Shown: positions 8,623-16,047 of the stretch, piece by piece
Layout of the letters: every line of letters begins with the position of its first letter
Numbering within the stretch: the stretch's first letter is position 1
From: Marinovum sp034669705
GTDB lineage: Bacteria; Pseudomonadota; Alphaproteobacteria; Rhodobacterales; Rhodobacteraceae
NCBI RefSeq assembly: GCF_034669705.1
Contig: NZ_JAXMOR010000004.1
Location: 62,001-126,000, forward strand
Reading direction: 5' to 3'
DNA: 64,000 nt
Made by a program: the position numbers and the translations under genes
Notes under the pieces: generated by a model
What the model was told of the DNA's origin: nothing
Seen by the model: only the letters and a program-made list of their open reading frames with translations
Databases searched by the model: none

Positions 8623-9960
8623 TTATTTCAGAAGGTCGGCCATGCCGGTCTCGGCTTCGCTCAGCGCCTCGTCGAGGCTTTGCACGTCGCCCCAGTAGCC
8701 GGTGAAGGCCTTGGCTTGCAGCTCATAGACCGTCAGCGCCGATCCGGAGGTCGCACCGTTCATCACGTAGCCGTACTGCGAGGCATAGCTGCCCAGCGGC
8801 ACCAGGTCGGGCCGTGCGTCGGCAACTGCGTCAAGCGCCGCGCCACTCAGGCCGGGCGCACCGCCCGCTGTCGCGTAAGCTTGCATCGCTTCCGGCGTGG
8901 CCAGCCATTGCAGGAAGGCTTCGGCGCCCGCCTTGTTGGGCGCGGCCTTGTTGATGCCAAGGCCCAGACCGTGGACATGGGTGAACCTTCCCTCGGGGCC
9001 GCTGGGCGGTGCCACCGTCTTGGTCACATCGGCCACGACCGGATTGGTTTCCGCGTTCATAAGATCGCCTGCAGCCGCGTTCCACTGCACCATGGTCGCC
9101 ACCCGGCCCGAGCCGAAGGCGGCGTTGGCCTCGGCGTATTCATACGACAGCGAGTCGCGCGGCGTGGCACCGGCGTCCAGCAGCATCCGGTACATCTCAA
9201 GCCCCGTGCGATAGGCGTCGCTGTCCACGGTGATATTGCCATCCGCATCCATCCAGTCGGCCCCGTAGGCGCGCGGCAACGACTGGAAGATCATCATGTT
9301 GAAGAGCAGGTTCTTCATCTGCAGGACGGTGCCGTAGCGCGTCGGGCTGTCGGGGTTGACGGCCTCGGTGAAATAAAGCGCGGTCGCGGCCCAGTCTTCC
9401 CAGGTCCAGTCATCCGGCGCCTTGGGCTCCAGCGCGGTGCCCAGATATTCCTGCGCGATTTCCGCGTAGCGCGCCTTGGCGGCATCGTCTGACAGAAGCT
9501 CGGCGATCAGGTCGTCGCGGTAATACATGAAATGCAGCGACAGATCGGTCGGCACGCCGTATTGCTGGCCCTCGAACTGCATGGTCGACAGCACCGCCTC
9601 GCCAAACACATCTGTCGCATCCGCGCCAAGGTCGATCGGCTCCATGAAAGGTGCGTAGCGGCCGATGGAATAGGTGGCGATCAGGTTGACGTCGAAGGCA
9701 TCGGTTCCGGCGGCAAGATCCGCGGCCAGCTTGTCGAAGAACCCGTCGCGCGAAAAGAACAACAGGTCTACCTTGTTGTCGTCCGCAACGTCCGATTTGG
9801 CGTTATAGGCTTCGGCGGCGGCGCGTAGCGCGGTCTCCTCCGGTCCGCCGGGCCAGCCCAGCACCGTGACCTCGGCCGATGCGGTCAGCCCGGTCAGGGT
9901 CAGGGCGCCGCTCATCGCCGCCCCCAGCAGATATTTTCCCCACAAGGTCTTACAAGTCAT
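8623..9960 (-). CDS. Extracellular sugar-binding protein (family 1, CUT1)
   Basis: A 445-residue secreted protein with a signal peptide ending near GLTASA and a type II periplasmic-binding fold. Segments such as VTVLGWPGGPEE, DVNLIATYSIGRYAPFMEPID, YGVPTDLSLHFMYYRDDL and VHGLGLGINKAAPNKAGAEAFLQWLATPEAMQAY are typical of carbohydrate binding proteins. It feeds the two downstream permeases. Position between nanK and nagB suggests GlcNAc, ManNAc, Neu5Ac or a sialylated oligosaccharide; the sequence does not decide. Confidence 0.88.
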   Translation of the reverse strand: MTCKTLWGKYLLGAAMSGALTLTGLTASAEVTVLGWPGGPEETALRAAAEAYNAKSDVADDNKVDLLFFSRDGFFDKLAADLAAGTDAFDVNLIATYSIGRYAPFMEPIDLGADATDVFGEAVLSTMQFEGQQYGVPTDLSLHFMYYRDDLIAELLSDDAAKARYAEIAQEYLGTALEPKAPDDWTWEDWAATALYFTEAVNPDSPTRYGTVLQMKNLLFNMMIFQSLPRAYGADWMDADGNITVDSDAYRTGLEMYRMLLDAGATPRDSLSYEYAEANAAFGSGRVATMVQWNAAAGDLMNAETNPVVADVTKTVAPPSGPEGRFTHVHGLGLGINKAAPNKAGAEAFLQWLATPEAMQAYATAGGAPGLSGAALDAVADARPDLVPLGSYASQYGYVMNGATSGSALTVYELQAKAFTGYWGDVQSLDEALSEAETGMADLLK

Positions 9961-9989
9961 GACAATCTCCTCCGTTGTCGCCTGGTTCG

Positions 9990-10859
9990 TCAGTCAGTTT
10001 CCAGATCGGCCAGCGCCGCGGCGCCCATGATCCCGGCCTCGGCGCCCAATTGCGCCGGCACGAGGCAGGGCTGGGCGTAGTCCGGAAGGGCCGCGCATTT
10101 CTCTTCGATCCGCGAAAGATACCCCGGCGCCATTCCGATGCCGCCGCCCAGCACGATCACATCGGGATCGAGCGTAACCTGAATATTGCTCATCAGCCCC
10201 GCCATGCGGGTCGCAGATTGATCGACGATCGCCTCGGCCCAGAGGGCACCCCCGGCAGCGGCGTCAAAGACGGTGCGGGCATCGGCGCCCGGCCCCGCGC
10301 CTGCACGCGCCGCCTCGGCGGCCATCCAGCGGCCCGAGACGCGATCCTCGAAAATGCCCGGGCCCAGCCGGTCGGTGATACCGAAATGCCCGGCAATGCC
10401 GCCGCGCCCGGCCAGAAGCCGCCCGCCCAGCACGATGCCGCCGCCCACGCCGGTCGAAACGGTGAGGAACACCATGTCCTTGCCTGCGCCCGCGCCGTGA
10501 CGGTACTCGGCCCATGCCGCCGCCTGCGCGTCATTCACCGCCAGTCCCGGCAGGCCGAAACGGCTTTCCAGCCGTGCGACCAGTGGAAAGCCCCGTGGCA
10601 CGTCGAGCGTCGCCGCGTTCAGCGCCGACCAGGCGCCATCCTTGATCCGCCCGGTCACCGCAGCCGCCACGCGATTGGCTGAATCGCGCATGTCCCCGGC
10701 CAGATCCGCCGCGCCGGACACCCAGTCGTCGGGCGTGGCGCCGACCCTGGTCGGCGCGACCCGCCGTTCCAGGATCGAGCCGTCTTCGATCAGCGCCACC
10801 ATGGTCTTGGTGCCGCCGATATCAATGCTCAGCACTTTGCCGCGATGCGCTTCGCTCAT
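9990..10859 (-). CDS. nanK: ROK-family N-acetylmannosamine kinase candidate
   Basis: A 289-residue ROK kinase with the phosphate motif DIGGTKTMVALIEDG near the N terminus, LAVNDAQAAAWAEYRHGAGAG with the catalytic aspartate, and VSTGVGGGIVLGG. It should phosphorylate ManNAc to ManNAc-6-P for NanE. The start at 10859 overlaps the nanE stop (ATGA), so the longer upstream reading is rejected. The usual ROK zinc motif with three cysteines after the conserved GH is absent: the segment after GIAGHFGITDR has none. Substrate assignment rests on pairing with nanE. Confidence 0.85.
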   Translation of the reverse strand: MSEAHRGKVLSIDIGGTKTMVALIEDGSILERRVAPTRVGATPDDWVSGAADLAGDMRDSANRVAAAVTGRIKDGAWSALNAATLDVPRGFPLVARLESRFGLPGLAVNDAQAAAWAEYRHGAGAGKDMVFLTVSTGVGGGIVLGGRLLAGRGGIAGHFGITDRLGPGIFEDRVSGRWMAAEAARAGAGPGADARTVFDAAAGGALWAEAIVDQSATRMAGLMSNIQVTLDPDVIVLGGGIGMAPGYLSRIEEKCAALPDYAQPCLVPAQLGAEAGIMGAAALADLETD

Positions 10860-11536
10860 GTCCCCGCGGCCCCTGATACGGCATCGGCGAACCAGCCGGT
10901 CGCAATTTCGGTGCGCGTCAACGCCGTTCCGACCACCACAGCATCGGCGCCACAGGTGATCGCACGGGCGACCTGTTCGGGCGTGTAATAGCGGCCTTCC
11001 GCAATGGTGAATGCACCGAGACGCGAGATCTTGGTCACAAGGTCGAAATCCGGCGCGTTTGGTATTGTTTCGCCAGTATAGCCGGACATCGTACTGCCCA
11101 GGACCTCGGCCCCTGCGGCATGTGCCGCGCGGGCGTCGGCCTGCGTGGCGCAATCCGCCATGGCGATGCATCCGGCGGCATGGATCGCGGCGATCAGCTC
11201 GGCCACCGGCACCGGGCGCGGCCGGTCGGTGGCGTCAATGGCGATGATGTCGGCCCCGGCTCCGGCCAGCGCGGCAATGTCTTCGAGGTAGGGCGTGATC
11301 CGCACCGGCGAACCGTCAAGATCACGCTTGATCAACCCGATCACCGGCGCGGCGCCAAGCGCCCGAAACGCACGAATGTTTGCGATGCCTTCCAGCCGCA
11401 CGCCTGCCGCGCCCCCGGCGTGCGCCGCCTGCGCGGTGGCCGCGACGATGTCGGGTCTGTCCATCGGCCCGCCCGGAACGGGCTGGCAGGACACGATCAG
11501 CCGTCGGCTCAAGATGTTCAGTCGATCCAGTGTCAC
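10856..11536 (-). CDS. nanE: N-acylmannosamine-6-phosphate 2-epimerase
   Basis: A 226-residue TIM-barrel epimerase that converts ManNAc-6-P to GlcNAc-6-P. It has the family's VSCQPVPGGPMD opening, AGVRLEGIANIRAFR, PVIGLIKRD, IDATDRPRP with the catalytic region, MADCAT and AEGRYYTPEQ. The start is GTG at 11536 with GGAGG 7 nt upstream. It is the first gene of the eight-gene leftward operon nanE-nanK-ABC-nagB-nagA-ATPase. Confidence 0.9.
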   Translation of the reverse strand: MTLDRLNILSRRLIVSCQPVPGGPMDRPDIVAATAQAAHAGGAAGVRLEGIANIRAFRALGAAPVIGLIKRDLDGSPVRITPYLEDIAALAGAGADIIAIDATDRPRPVPVAELIAAIHAAGCIAMADCATQADARAAHAAGAEVLGSTMSGYTGETIPNAPDFDLVTKISRLGAFTIAEGRYYTPEQVARAITCGADAVVVGTALTRTEIATGWFADAVSGAAGT

Positions 11537-11615
11537 GCGAATCCTCCAGTTAAACTGTGTGTACCATTAATGATCCAATTTTACAATTGTCTATTATTGG
11601 TTTATCTAGTGGATC
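11537..11615 (-). promoter_or_regulatory. nanE operon leader/promoter with candidate NanR operator 3
   Basis: Only about 80 bp separate the nanE start from the IS6 end, so the operon promoter must lie here or in the IS. On the minus strand, GGATCA, five bases, GGTACA occurs at 11560-11576, the same layout as the sites at nanR and nanA. An AT-rich imperfect palindrome centred on ACAATTGT (about 11583-11590) is the likely promoter core; the -10/-35 boxes are not clear enough to assign. Confidence 0.45.
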
Positions 11616-11906
11616 GGGTCCGTTGCATCAACGCCAGAGGGCCGTGTTTGTCGTCGCTATCGCTCGGCGATCATGCAGCCACCGGGAACAGTTTGGCGAT
11701 GAAGGCGATCTCGTTGATCACCCCAGTCTCACAAGTCTCGAATTGGCCATTTCGAATGGTGCGGAAGGATTCGATACCGGCGAGCGCGGCCTAGGCTCCG
11801 GCCAGCGTCTGGAACCCCGCATGGGACGCAATCGCTGCTTTAGCGCGGCATGATCACTCTCGATCCGATTGTTAAAATACTTGCGGTCAATCTGGCGGAT
11901 AGCCAT
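11616..11906 (-). mobile_element. Degenerate right part of an IS6-family insertion sequence
   Basis: One end is marked by GGGTCCGTTGCATCAA at 11616-11631, resembling the conserved GGNNCNGTTGCAA end of IS6 elements. The adjoining minus-strand reading contains the IS6 transposase C terminus. The other end of the element is missing, and sequence beyond about 11910 belongs to a different gene. IS6 elements move by replicative cointegrate formation, so such a remnant at the border between the sugar genes and repABC fits an old replicon fusion or deletion. Confidence 0.8.
11671..11906 (-). pseudogene. IS6-family transposase, C-terminal fragment, frameshifted
   Basis: The minus strand reads RQIDRKYFNNRIESDHAALKQRLRPMRG, the C-terminal DDE-domain segment with the final catalytic glutamate (IESDH), then shifts frame. 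In the next frame it continues GFQTLAGA, a TAG stop, AALAGIESFRTIRNGQ and on to a TGA at 11671-11673. So it has a 5' truncation, one frameshift and one internal stop. Not functional. Confidence 0.82.
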
Positions 11907-11912
11907 TTTCAG

Positions 11913-12096
11913 GCCCGAGCCGACTGTTGATCTGCCGCCCTGCGAGGGTCAGATCGACCTCAAAGCCTTCGTTGCCGCCCTGCCCCGCGACCTGCCGCTG
12001 GCGTTGGAGGTTCCGATGACCCGACTGGCTGCGATCGAGGGGCCTGAGGTCGTCATCAGAGAGGTTATGGCAGGCGCGAAAAGGCTCCTCGGCTGA
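11913..12096 (+). pseudogene. C-terminal remnant of a TIM-barrel sugar isomerase/epimerase
   Basis: About 60 codons in frame to a TGA at 12094-12096, reading PPCEGQIDLKAFVAALPRD, LPLALEVPM, then the tail VIREVMAGAKRLLG. The 'GEG-x-DL-x-AF..ALP...ALEVP' pattern is what I know from the last strands of xylose-isomerase-like TIM-barrel (sugar phosphate isomerase/epimerase) proteins. The N-terminal part is gone and IS6 sequence abuts it, so the gene was cut when the IS border formed. Family call moderately sure. Confidence 0.6.
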
Positions 12097-12104
12097 CGCC
12101 AACG

Positions 12105-12326
12105 ATGCTGTCAAACGCTACTCCGATCCAGCCTTGCAGCAAGTACGACAAGGAGGAACGCTGCAACAAGCCGGTTCTGTGCCTTCCCAAAAACGATTCA
12201 GTTTGGTGCGCCCAACACGCTCAGCTTGGAACAAGTCAGCACGCTTCCAAGGAAGGTTACCCACAAGCCAAGCTAGAGTGCCGCGTGTGCGGAGTTAGGG
12301 TTTTCGTCGCTTTATCAAGGACTTAA
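12105..12326 (+). CDS. Hypothetical cysteine-rich small protein
   Basis: A 73-codon open frame with six cysteines, ending in LECRVCGVRVF, which could be half of a zinc ribbon. Codon use is less GC-rich at third positions than the neighbours, and there is no clear Shine-Dalgarno before ATG 12105. I do not recognise it; it may be a chance frame upstream of repA. Confidence 0.3.
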   Translation: MLSNATPIQPCSKYDKEERCNKPVLCLPKNDSVWCAQHAQLGTSQHASKEGYPQAKLECRVCGVRVFVALSRT

Positions 12327-12437
12327 TTTCTTGCAGGTCGCGCCACCGACGCACATATCACCTAGATGTCAATATTTTCTGGATCTGGCCCGCAATCGTG
12401 ATATAGACAAGAAAAAAGGATAAAAAGAGTAGAGGCG

Positions 12438-13661
12438 ATGGCGGCAGGACTACTAGCTTCCGAGCAGTTGATGAATTTCAGTGAAATCATCGATACAGCG
12501 TTGGCACAACAACGAGCGCTCCTTCATGCGCCCGACAGTCGTAAATCGGACACTCCCTTGCGGTCCTTTTCCGTGCGGGAAGTGTCGCATGCGTTGAGGT
12601 TCAAGTATAACTCCCTTCGCCAGTATCTCAATACGCTGGAAGGCATGCCCGACGGCACTGTCGAACCCGGCAATCGCAAATACTTCACGGCAGAAGAGAT
12701 CAACCAGATCCTCGAAGTTTTGCGCAGATCGGGCAAGCTGGAAGACAGCCGATACCCGCGACGTTTGCCTAGCGACCCCCAGGCAAGACTGGTGGTCTAC
12801 AATCTCAAGGGGGGCGTCTCCAAGACATCGCTGTCGGTCAATCTCGCGCAATTCCTTGCGCTGAGCGGCTATCGGATTCTGGCCATCGATCTCGACCCTC
12901 AAGCCAGCTTCTCCGACATGTTCGATATCCAAGCCGACGTCGAGGGATTGCCCTCAATCTACGATGTTCTTCGATATTCCGATCCGGAAAGCGGTGAAGG
13001 ACCGATCCCCATCACTCAGGCCATTCAGGCGACGTATATGCCGAATATCGACATAGTGCCCGGTTCGATGTCGATGACCGAGTTTGAGTTCGAAACTTCG
13101 GCCAATTTCCGATCAGGGTCGGAGGGCAGCCCATTCCACAGGCGGATCTCGGATGCGCTTGAAATGGTGGACGATTACTATGACTTGGTCATATTCGACA
13201 CCCCTCCACACATGAGTTTTGCTGTTATTTCAGCAGTTTATGCAGCCACAGGCATGCTCATTCCCCTGTCCGCGGGCATGTTGGATGTGGTGTCGCTTGC
13301 CAAGTTTCTGGAGTTGGCCGCGAGTACGATGCAGGTTGTCGAACAGCATCAAGACAAGCGCTACGACTTTATCCGCTTTGTTTTGACGCGATATTCCGCG
13401 TCGGACCCGGCGCAGCTTCAGCTTTCGTCTTTCCTGAGGTCGCATCTCAGCGGATCGATGTTGAAGCATGATTTCGTCAGTTCGACGGCGGTCGCAGACG
13501 CCGGCAACACAATGAACCCGCTGTTGGAGCTGCCACCCTCCAGCTTTCACCGACGCACCTACGATCGCATCTTCGAGTCCCTCTCGGGCATAGCGGATGA
13601 AGTCGACGCCGAAATCATGCGGGCCTGGAGCCGGGACCCATTTCAAAGGGAGGCTGACTGA
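12438..13661 (+). CDS. repA: Plasmid partitioning protein RepA (ParA-type ATPase)
   Basis: A 407-residue Walker-type ATPase with an N-terminal HTH region (SFSVREVSHALRFKYNSLRQYL) and the deviant Walker A NLKGGVSKTS (124-131), then LAIDLDPQASFSDMF and VIFDTPPHMSF. This is the first gene of a repABC operon: it segregates the replicon with RepB and represses the operon. Its stop overlaps the repB start. The 111-bp AT-rich upstream stretch (12327-12437) should carry the promoter and repressor site, but no clear operator is visible. Confidence 0.93.
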   Translation: MAAGLLASEQLMNFSEIIDTALAQQRALLHAPDSRKSDTPLRSFSVREVSHALRFKYNSLRQYLNTLEGMPDGTVEPGNRKYFTAEEINQILEVLRRSGKLEDSRYPRRLPSDPQARLVVYNLKGGVSKTSLSVNLAQFLALSGYRILAIDLDPQASFSDMFDIQADVEGLPSIYDVLRYSDPESGEGPIPITQAIQATYMPNIDIVPGSMSMTEFEFETSANFRSGSEGSPFHRRISDALEMVDDYYDLVIFDTPPHMSFAVISAVYAATGMLIPLSAGMLDVVSLAKFLELAASTMQVVEQHQDKRYDFIRFVLTRYSASDPAQLQLSSFLRSHLSGSMLKHDFVSSTAVADAGNTMNPLLELPPSSFHRRTYDRIFESLSGIADEVDAEIMRAWSRDPFQREAD

Positions 13662-14590
13662 TGGCACGAAAACCTAGACCGGTGTTTCCTGATCCCCCCG
13701 AAAGTGGTGCGGCCGCGACTGTCACCCCCAAACCCATGCGACGCGCACCGATGTTCGCCAAGGGGGCTGCAAGCCTTGAAAACGCGGCGAAGTCCGCTGC
13801 TGCCGAAGAGCGGATGTACCGCAATCTTTCGGTCGACCTGATTGATCCGTCTCCCATTCGCGACCGGATAGATTTGACCGAAGGTCTGGAAGACCTCAAG
13901 GCAAGCCTTGCTTCCGAAGGTCAGCAAATCCCGATCCTCGTTCGTTCCAAACCGGACAGTGATCGTTTCGAAATCGTAACAGGGCGGCGACGACTTCAGG
14001 CCACCAAAGACCTCGGTCGCGACACGATCCAGGCCTTCGTTCGTCGTATGAGCGACGAAGAGGCCTTTATCGCGCAAGGTGTGGAAAACAACGCGCGTCT
14101 TGAGACGTCCTTTATCGAAAGGGCTCGAACGATCGTGACGGCGCTCGATGCGGGCTTCACCCAGGTCCAGGTCGAGAAATTTCTCGGTGTGGACCAAAGC
14201 ATGATCTCACGAATGAAATCGATCTATTCCGGTCTTGGCGAGGACTTGGTTCTGGCCATTGGCCCGGCACGCGGGACCGGCCGCCGGAAATGGGAGCGCC
14301 TTCAGAAGATCGTTAGCGAGATCGGCTTGGACAAGGCCACAGAATGCGCCTTGTCATTGGCCGGTGAGAGTTCCGAGCGGTTCGACGCTCTTATCAAGAA
14401 ACTCGAAGAGAGATTCGGGTCGCGTCCATCGAAGCGCGCACCCTCCCCTTCCCCGCTGGAACCGCTCACCGCAACGCGGCGCGGAAAGCAATTGGTCATC
14501 CGGACGACAACGGCGCCAGAAGGGTTTCTGGACTACCTGCAAGAGCAACTTCAGCACCTGCTGGAGCAATACGAGAAACAACGAAAATGA
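13661..14590 (+). CDS. repB: Plasmid partitioning protein RepB (ParB-type)
   Basis: A 309-residue ParB-family centromere-binding protein. It has the ParB core (LASEGQQIPILVRSKPDSDRFEIVTGRRRLQATKDLG), a GVENNARLETSFIERA box and an HTH region (GFTQVQVEKFLGVDQSMISRMK). It overlaps repA by one base. With RepA it should act on the palindromes just after repC (15896-15945). Length is normal for RepB. Confidence 0.92.
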   Translation: MARKPRPVFPDPPESGAAATVTPKPMRRAPMFAKGAASLENAAKSAAAEERMYRNLSVDLIDPSPIRDRIDLTEGLEDLKASLASEGQQIPILVRSKPDSDRFEIVTGRRRLQATKDLGRDTIQAFVRRMSDEEAFIAQGVENNARLETSFIERARTIVTALDAGFTQVQVEKFLGVDQSMISRMKSIYSGLGEDLVLAIGPARGTGRRKWERLQKIVSEIGLDKATECALSLAGESSERFDALIKKLEERFGSRPSKRAPSPSPLEPLTATRRGKQLVIRTTTAPEGFLDYLQEQLQHLLEQYEKQRK

Positions 14591-14671
14591 GGCGTCACCC
14601 GCGGCTTCGAGATGGCAAAAAGCCACACGGAGCCGCCAACATTAACCGAGCATGAGGGAGCAGACAACAGG

Positions 14672-14725
14672 CATAAGAAAACCCCCCAAAACCGGAGTTC
14701 TGAAGGGTTCTCAAGTCGATTAGCA
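14672..14725 (-). ncRNA. Candidate antisense ctRNA (inc RNA) of the repABC operon
   Basis: The repB-repC gap carries, on the minus strand, TTGAAA (14754-14759) and TATCAA (14731-14736) with exactly 17 bp between, a strong promoter. About 50 nt further is a hairpin (gggttct 14705-14711 against the run of C at 14681-14686) followed by TTTTC, a Rho-independent terminator. A roughly 50-nt counter-transcribed RNA in this position is a known repABC feature that limits RepC synthesis. Boundaries are inferred from promoter and terminator. Confidence 0.7.
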
Positions 14726-14805
14726 CCTACTTGATATCCCGCAAACGAATCACTTTCAACATCGATCTTCGGTGAACGGGTAAATTTTGCCGTCTGAAAT
14801 GAAGA

Positions 14806-15900
14806 ATGACGACACAAACCACCGCGCGGACGACGCGGGGGCCGGGCAACTTTGTGCCTGCTTACGCCTTCGTCGACCGTTGGGCCGTTCTGCAATTGGT
14901 GAAGGACACCGCGGAAATTACCGGCATTCGAGAACGCGAGATTTCGATCCTTGCAGCGCATCTCAGTGTACTTCCCAAGGGTAAACTGAACCCCGGGCAG
15001 ATGCTGATTTCGTATGCGCAGGTCACCGGCATTCTTGAGCGCGCCAATTGCATGGACGAGCGGCGATTTCGGCGTGGCGAAGCAAGGTTGGAGGAGCTCG
15101 GCTTGGTCGTCCGGAAACTGTCAGGCAATGGCCGCCGATTTCCGGTCCGTGATGGCAAGGGCAGAGTCATAGACGCTTATGGCATCGACTTGGCCCCGTT
15201 GTTTTCCCGCATTGCGGAGTTACAACACGCGCTGCAGCAACATCGCGATCAGATGGCCGAAATGCGGTCCATTCGCAGTCGCATCAGCGCTACCTTGTCC
15301 ACGATCAAGCGGCATGCGATTGACGAAATGTCGAATGGCTTGGCAGAAAGACTCGCCGACTTTCGAAACCGGCTACGTCGGCGAAATGTGCCGCTTGTTG
15401 AACTTGCCGATATTGAGACTGAAGTCATGACGCTGTCTCGTAAATATCGCGGCTCGGACCCCAAATATTGTAGAAACGACCACATCGGTTGTGACCAAAA
15501 TTCGGCGAAAGAGTCCGCCGATAGCGGTCAAATTGTCCGGCACATAGAGTCTCCAAAAAAAGAATATTCAATAGATGCCTCCATCGATGATCCGAAGAAG
15601 GTCTGGCAACGGTGTTCTGTTCTATCGCAATTCTACCCGGAAACGCCAACGACCCTTCCGACAATGATCCGCGCGCTATTCGATTTTCTCGGATACTTGG
15701 GGTTACGGCAAACTTGGAGAGAAACCTTGGTCAAGTCCTTTGGGCTATCGAATGCTTTGCGGGTCGCCAACTACTTGGCCGAACACATCGAGTCGATTTC
15801 GGAGGTCGATGCTTACATCAAACAGATGATTGCAGAGTATCGAAGAGGAAACGCGGTGGCCGCGGGAACAGTCGGTCTGCCGTTAACCGCGCAATTATGA
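14806..15900 (+). CDS. repC: Replication initiation protein RepC
   Basis: A 364-residue RepC with the typical N-terminal pattern GPGNFVPAYAFVDRWAVLQLVKD..IREREISILAAHLS, a winged-helix region around CMDERRFRRGEARLEELGLVVRK, and a C-terminal domain ending YLAEHIESISEVDAYIKQM. RepC initiates replication; the origin normally lies within repC itself. It is less GC-rich in its middle, usual for a repC origin. Its stop codon lies inside the first parS-like palindrome. Confidence 0.92.
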   Translation: MTTQTTARTTRGPGNFVPAYAFVDRWAVLQLVKDTAEITGIREREISILAAHLSVLPKGKLNPGQMLISYAQVTGILERANCMDERRFRRGEARLEELGLVVRKLSGNGRRFPVRDGKGRVIDAYGIDLAPLFSRIAELQHALQQHRDQMAEMRSIRSRISATLSTIKRHAIDEMSNGLAERLADFRNRLRRRNVPLVELADIETEVMTLSRKYRGSDPKYCRNDHIGCDQNSAKESADSGQIVRHIESPKKEYSIDASIDDPKKVWQRCSVLSQFYPETPTTLPTMIRALFDFLGYLGLRQTWRETLVKSFGLSNALRVANYLAEHIESISEVDAYIKQMIAEYRRGNAVAAGTVGLPLTAQL

Positions 15901-15911
15901 CCGCGGTCATA
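15896..15911. repeat. parS-like palindrome 1 (overlaps repC stop)
   Basis: Perfect 16-bp palindrome TATGACCGCGGTCATA. It includes the repC TGA. An identical copy follows 34 bp later. Short perfect palindromes near repABC genes are the known RepB-binding centromere sites of these replicons; assignment here is by position and symmetry. Confidence 0.7.
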
Positions 15912-15929
15912 CTACACTATTTCGCCTCA

Positions 15930-15945
15930 TATGACCGCGGTCATA
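15930..15945. repeat. parS-like palindrome 2
   Basis: Second perfect copy of TATGACCGCGGTCATA, centred 34 bp from the first. It is nested in a wider inverted repeat, TATTTCGCC (15919-15927) and GGCGAAATA (15952-15960), absent around copy 1. The 10-bp core GACCGCGGTC also recurs at 18240-18249 and 30555-30564. Confidence 0.7.
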
Positions 15946-15992
15946 ACTTCGGGCGAAATATCTAAGAGTGAGAGAGTTGCTGTGGAAGGTTT

Positions 15993-16033
15993 GACGGGTT
16001 TGAGGATCGGGAGAGAGGCTTCCGGCGCCCGTC
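15993..16033 (+). promoter_or_regulatory. Covarying hairpin leader, copy 1 (before ParB-like gene)
   Basis: An outer stem GACGGG (15993-15998)/CCCGTC (16028-16033) encloses an inner stem CGGGA/TTCCG with loop GAGAGGC. The element ends 14 nt before ATG 16048, just upstream of the Shine-Dalgarno. Copies with the same outer stem and loop but different, still complementary, inner stems occur at 21742 and 23493. The compensatory changes point to a conserved RNA or single-strand DNA structure. Confidence 0.65.
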
Positions 16034-16047
16034 GAGGAGAAGACCAG

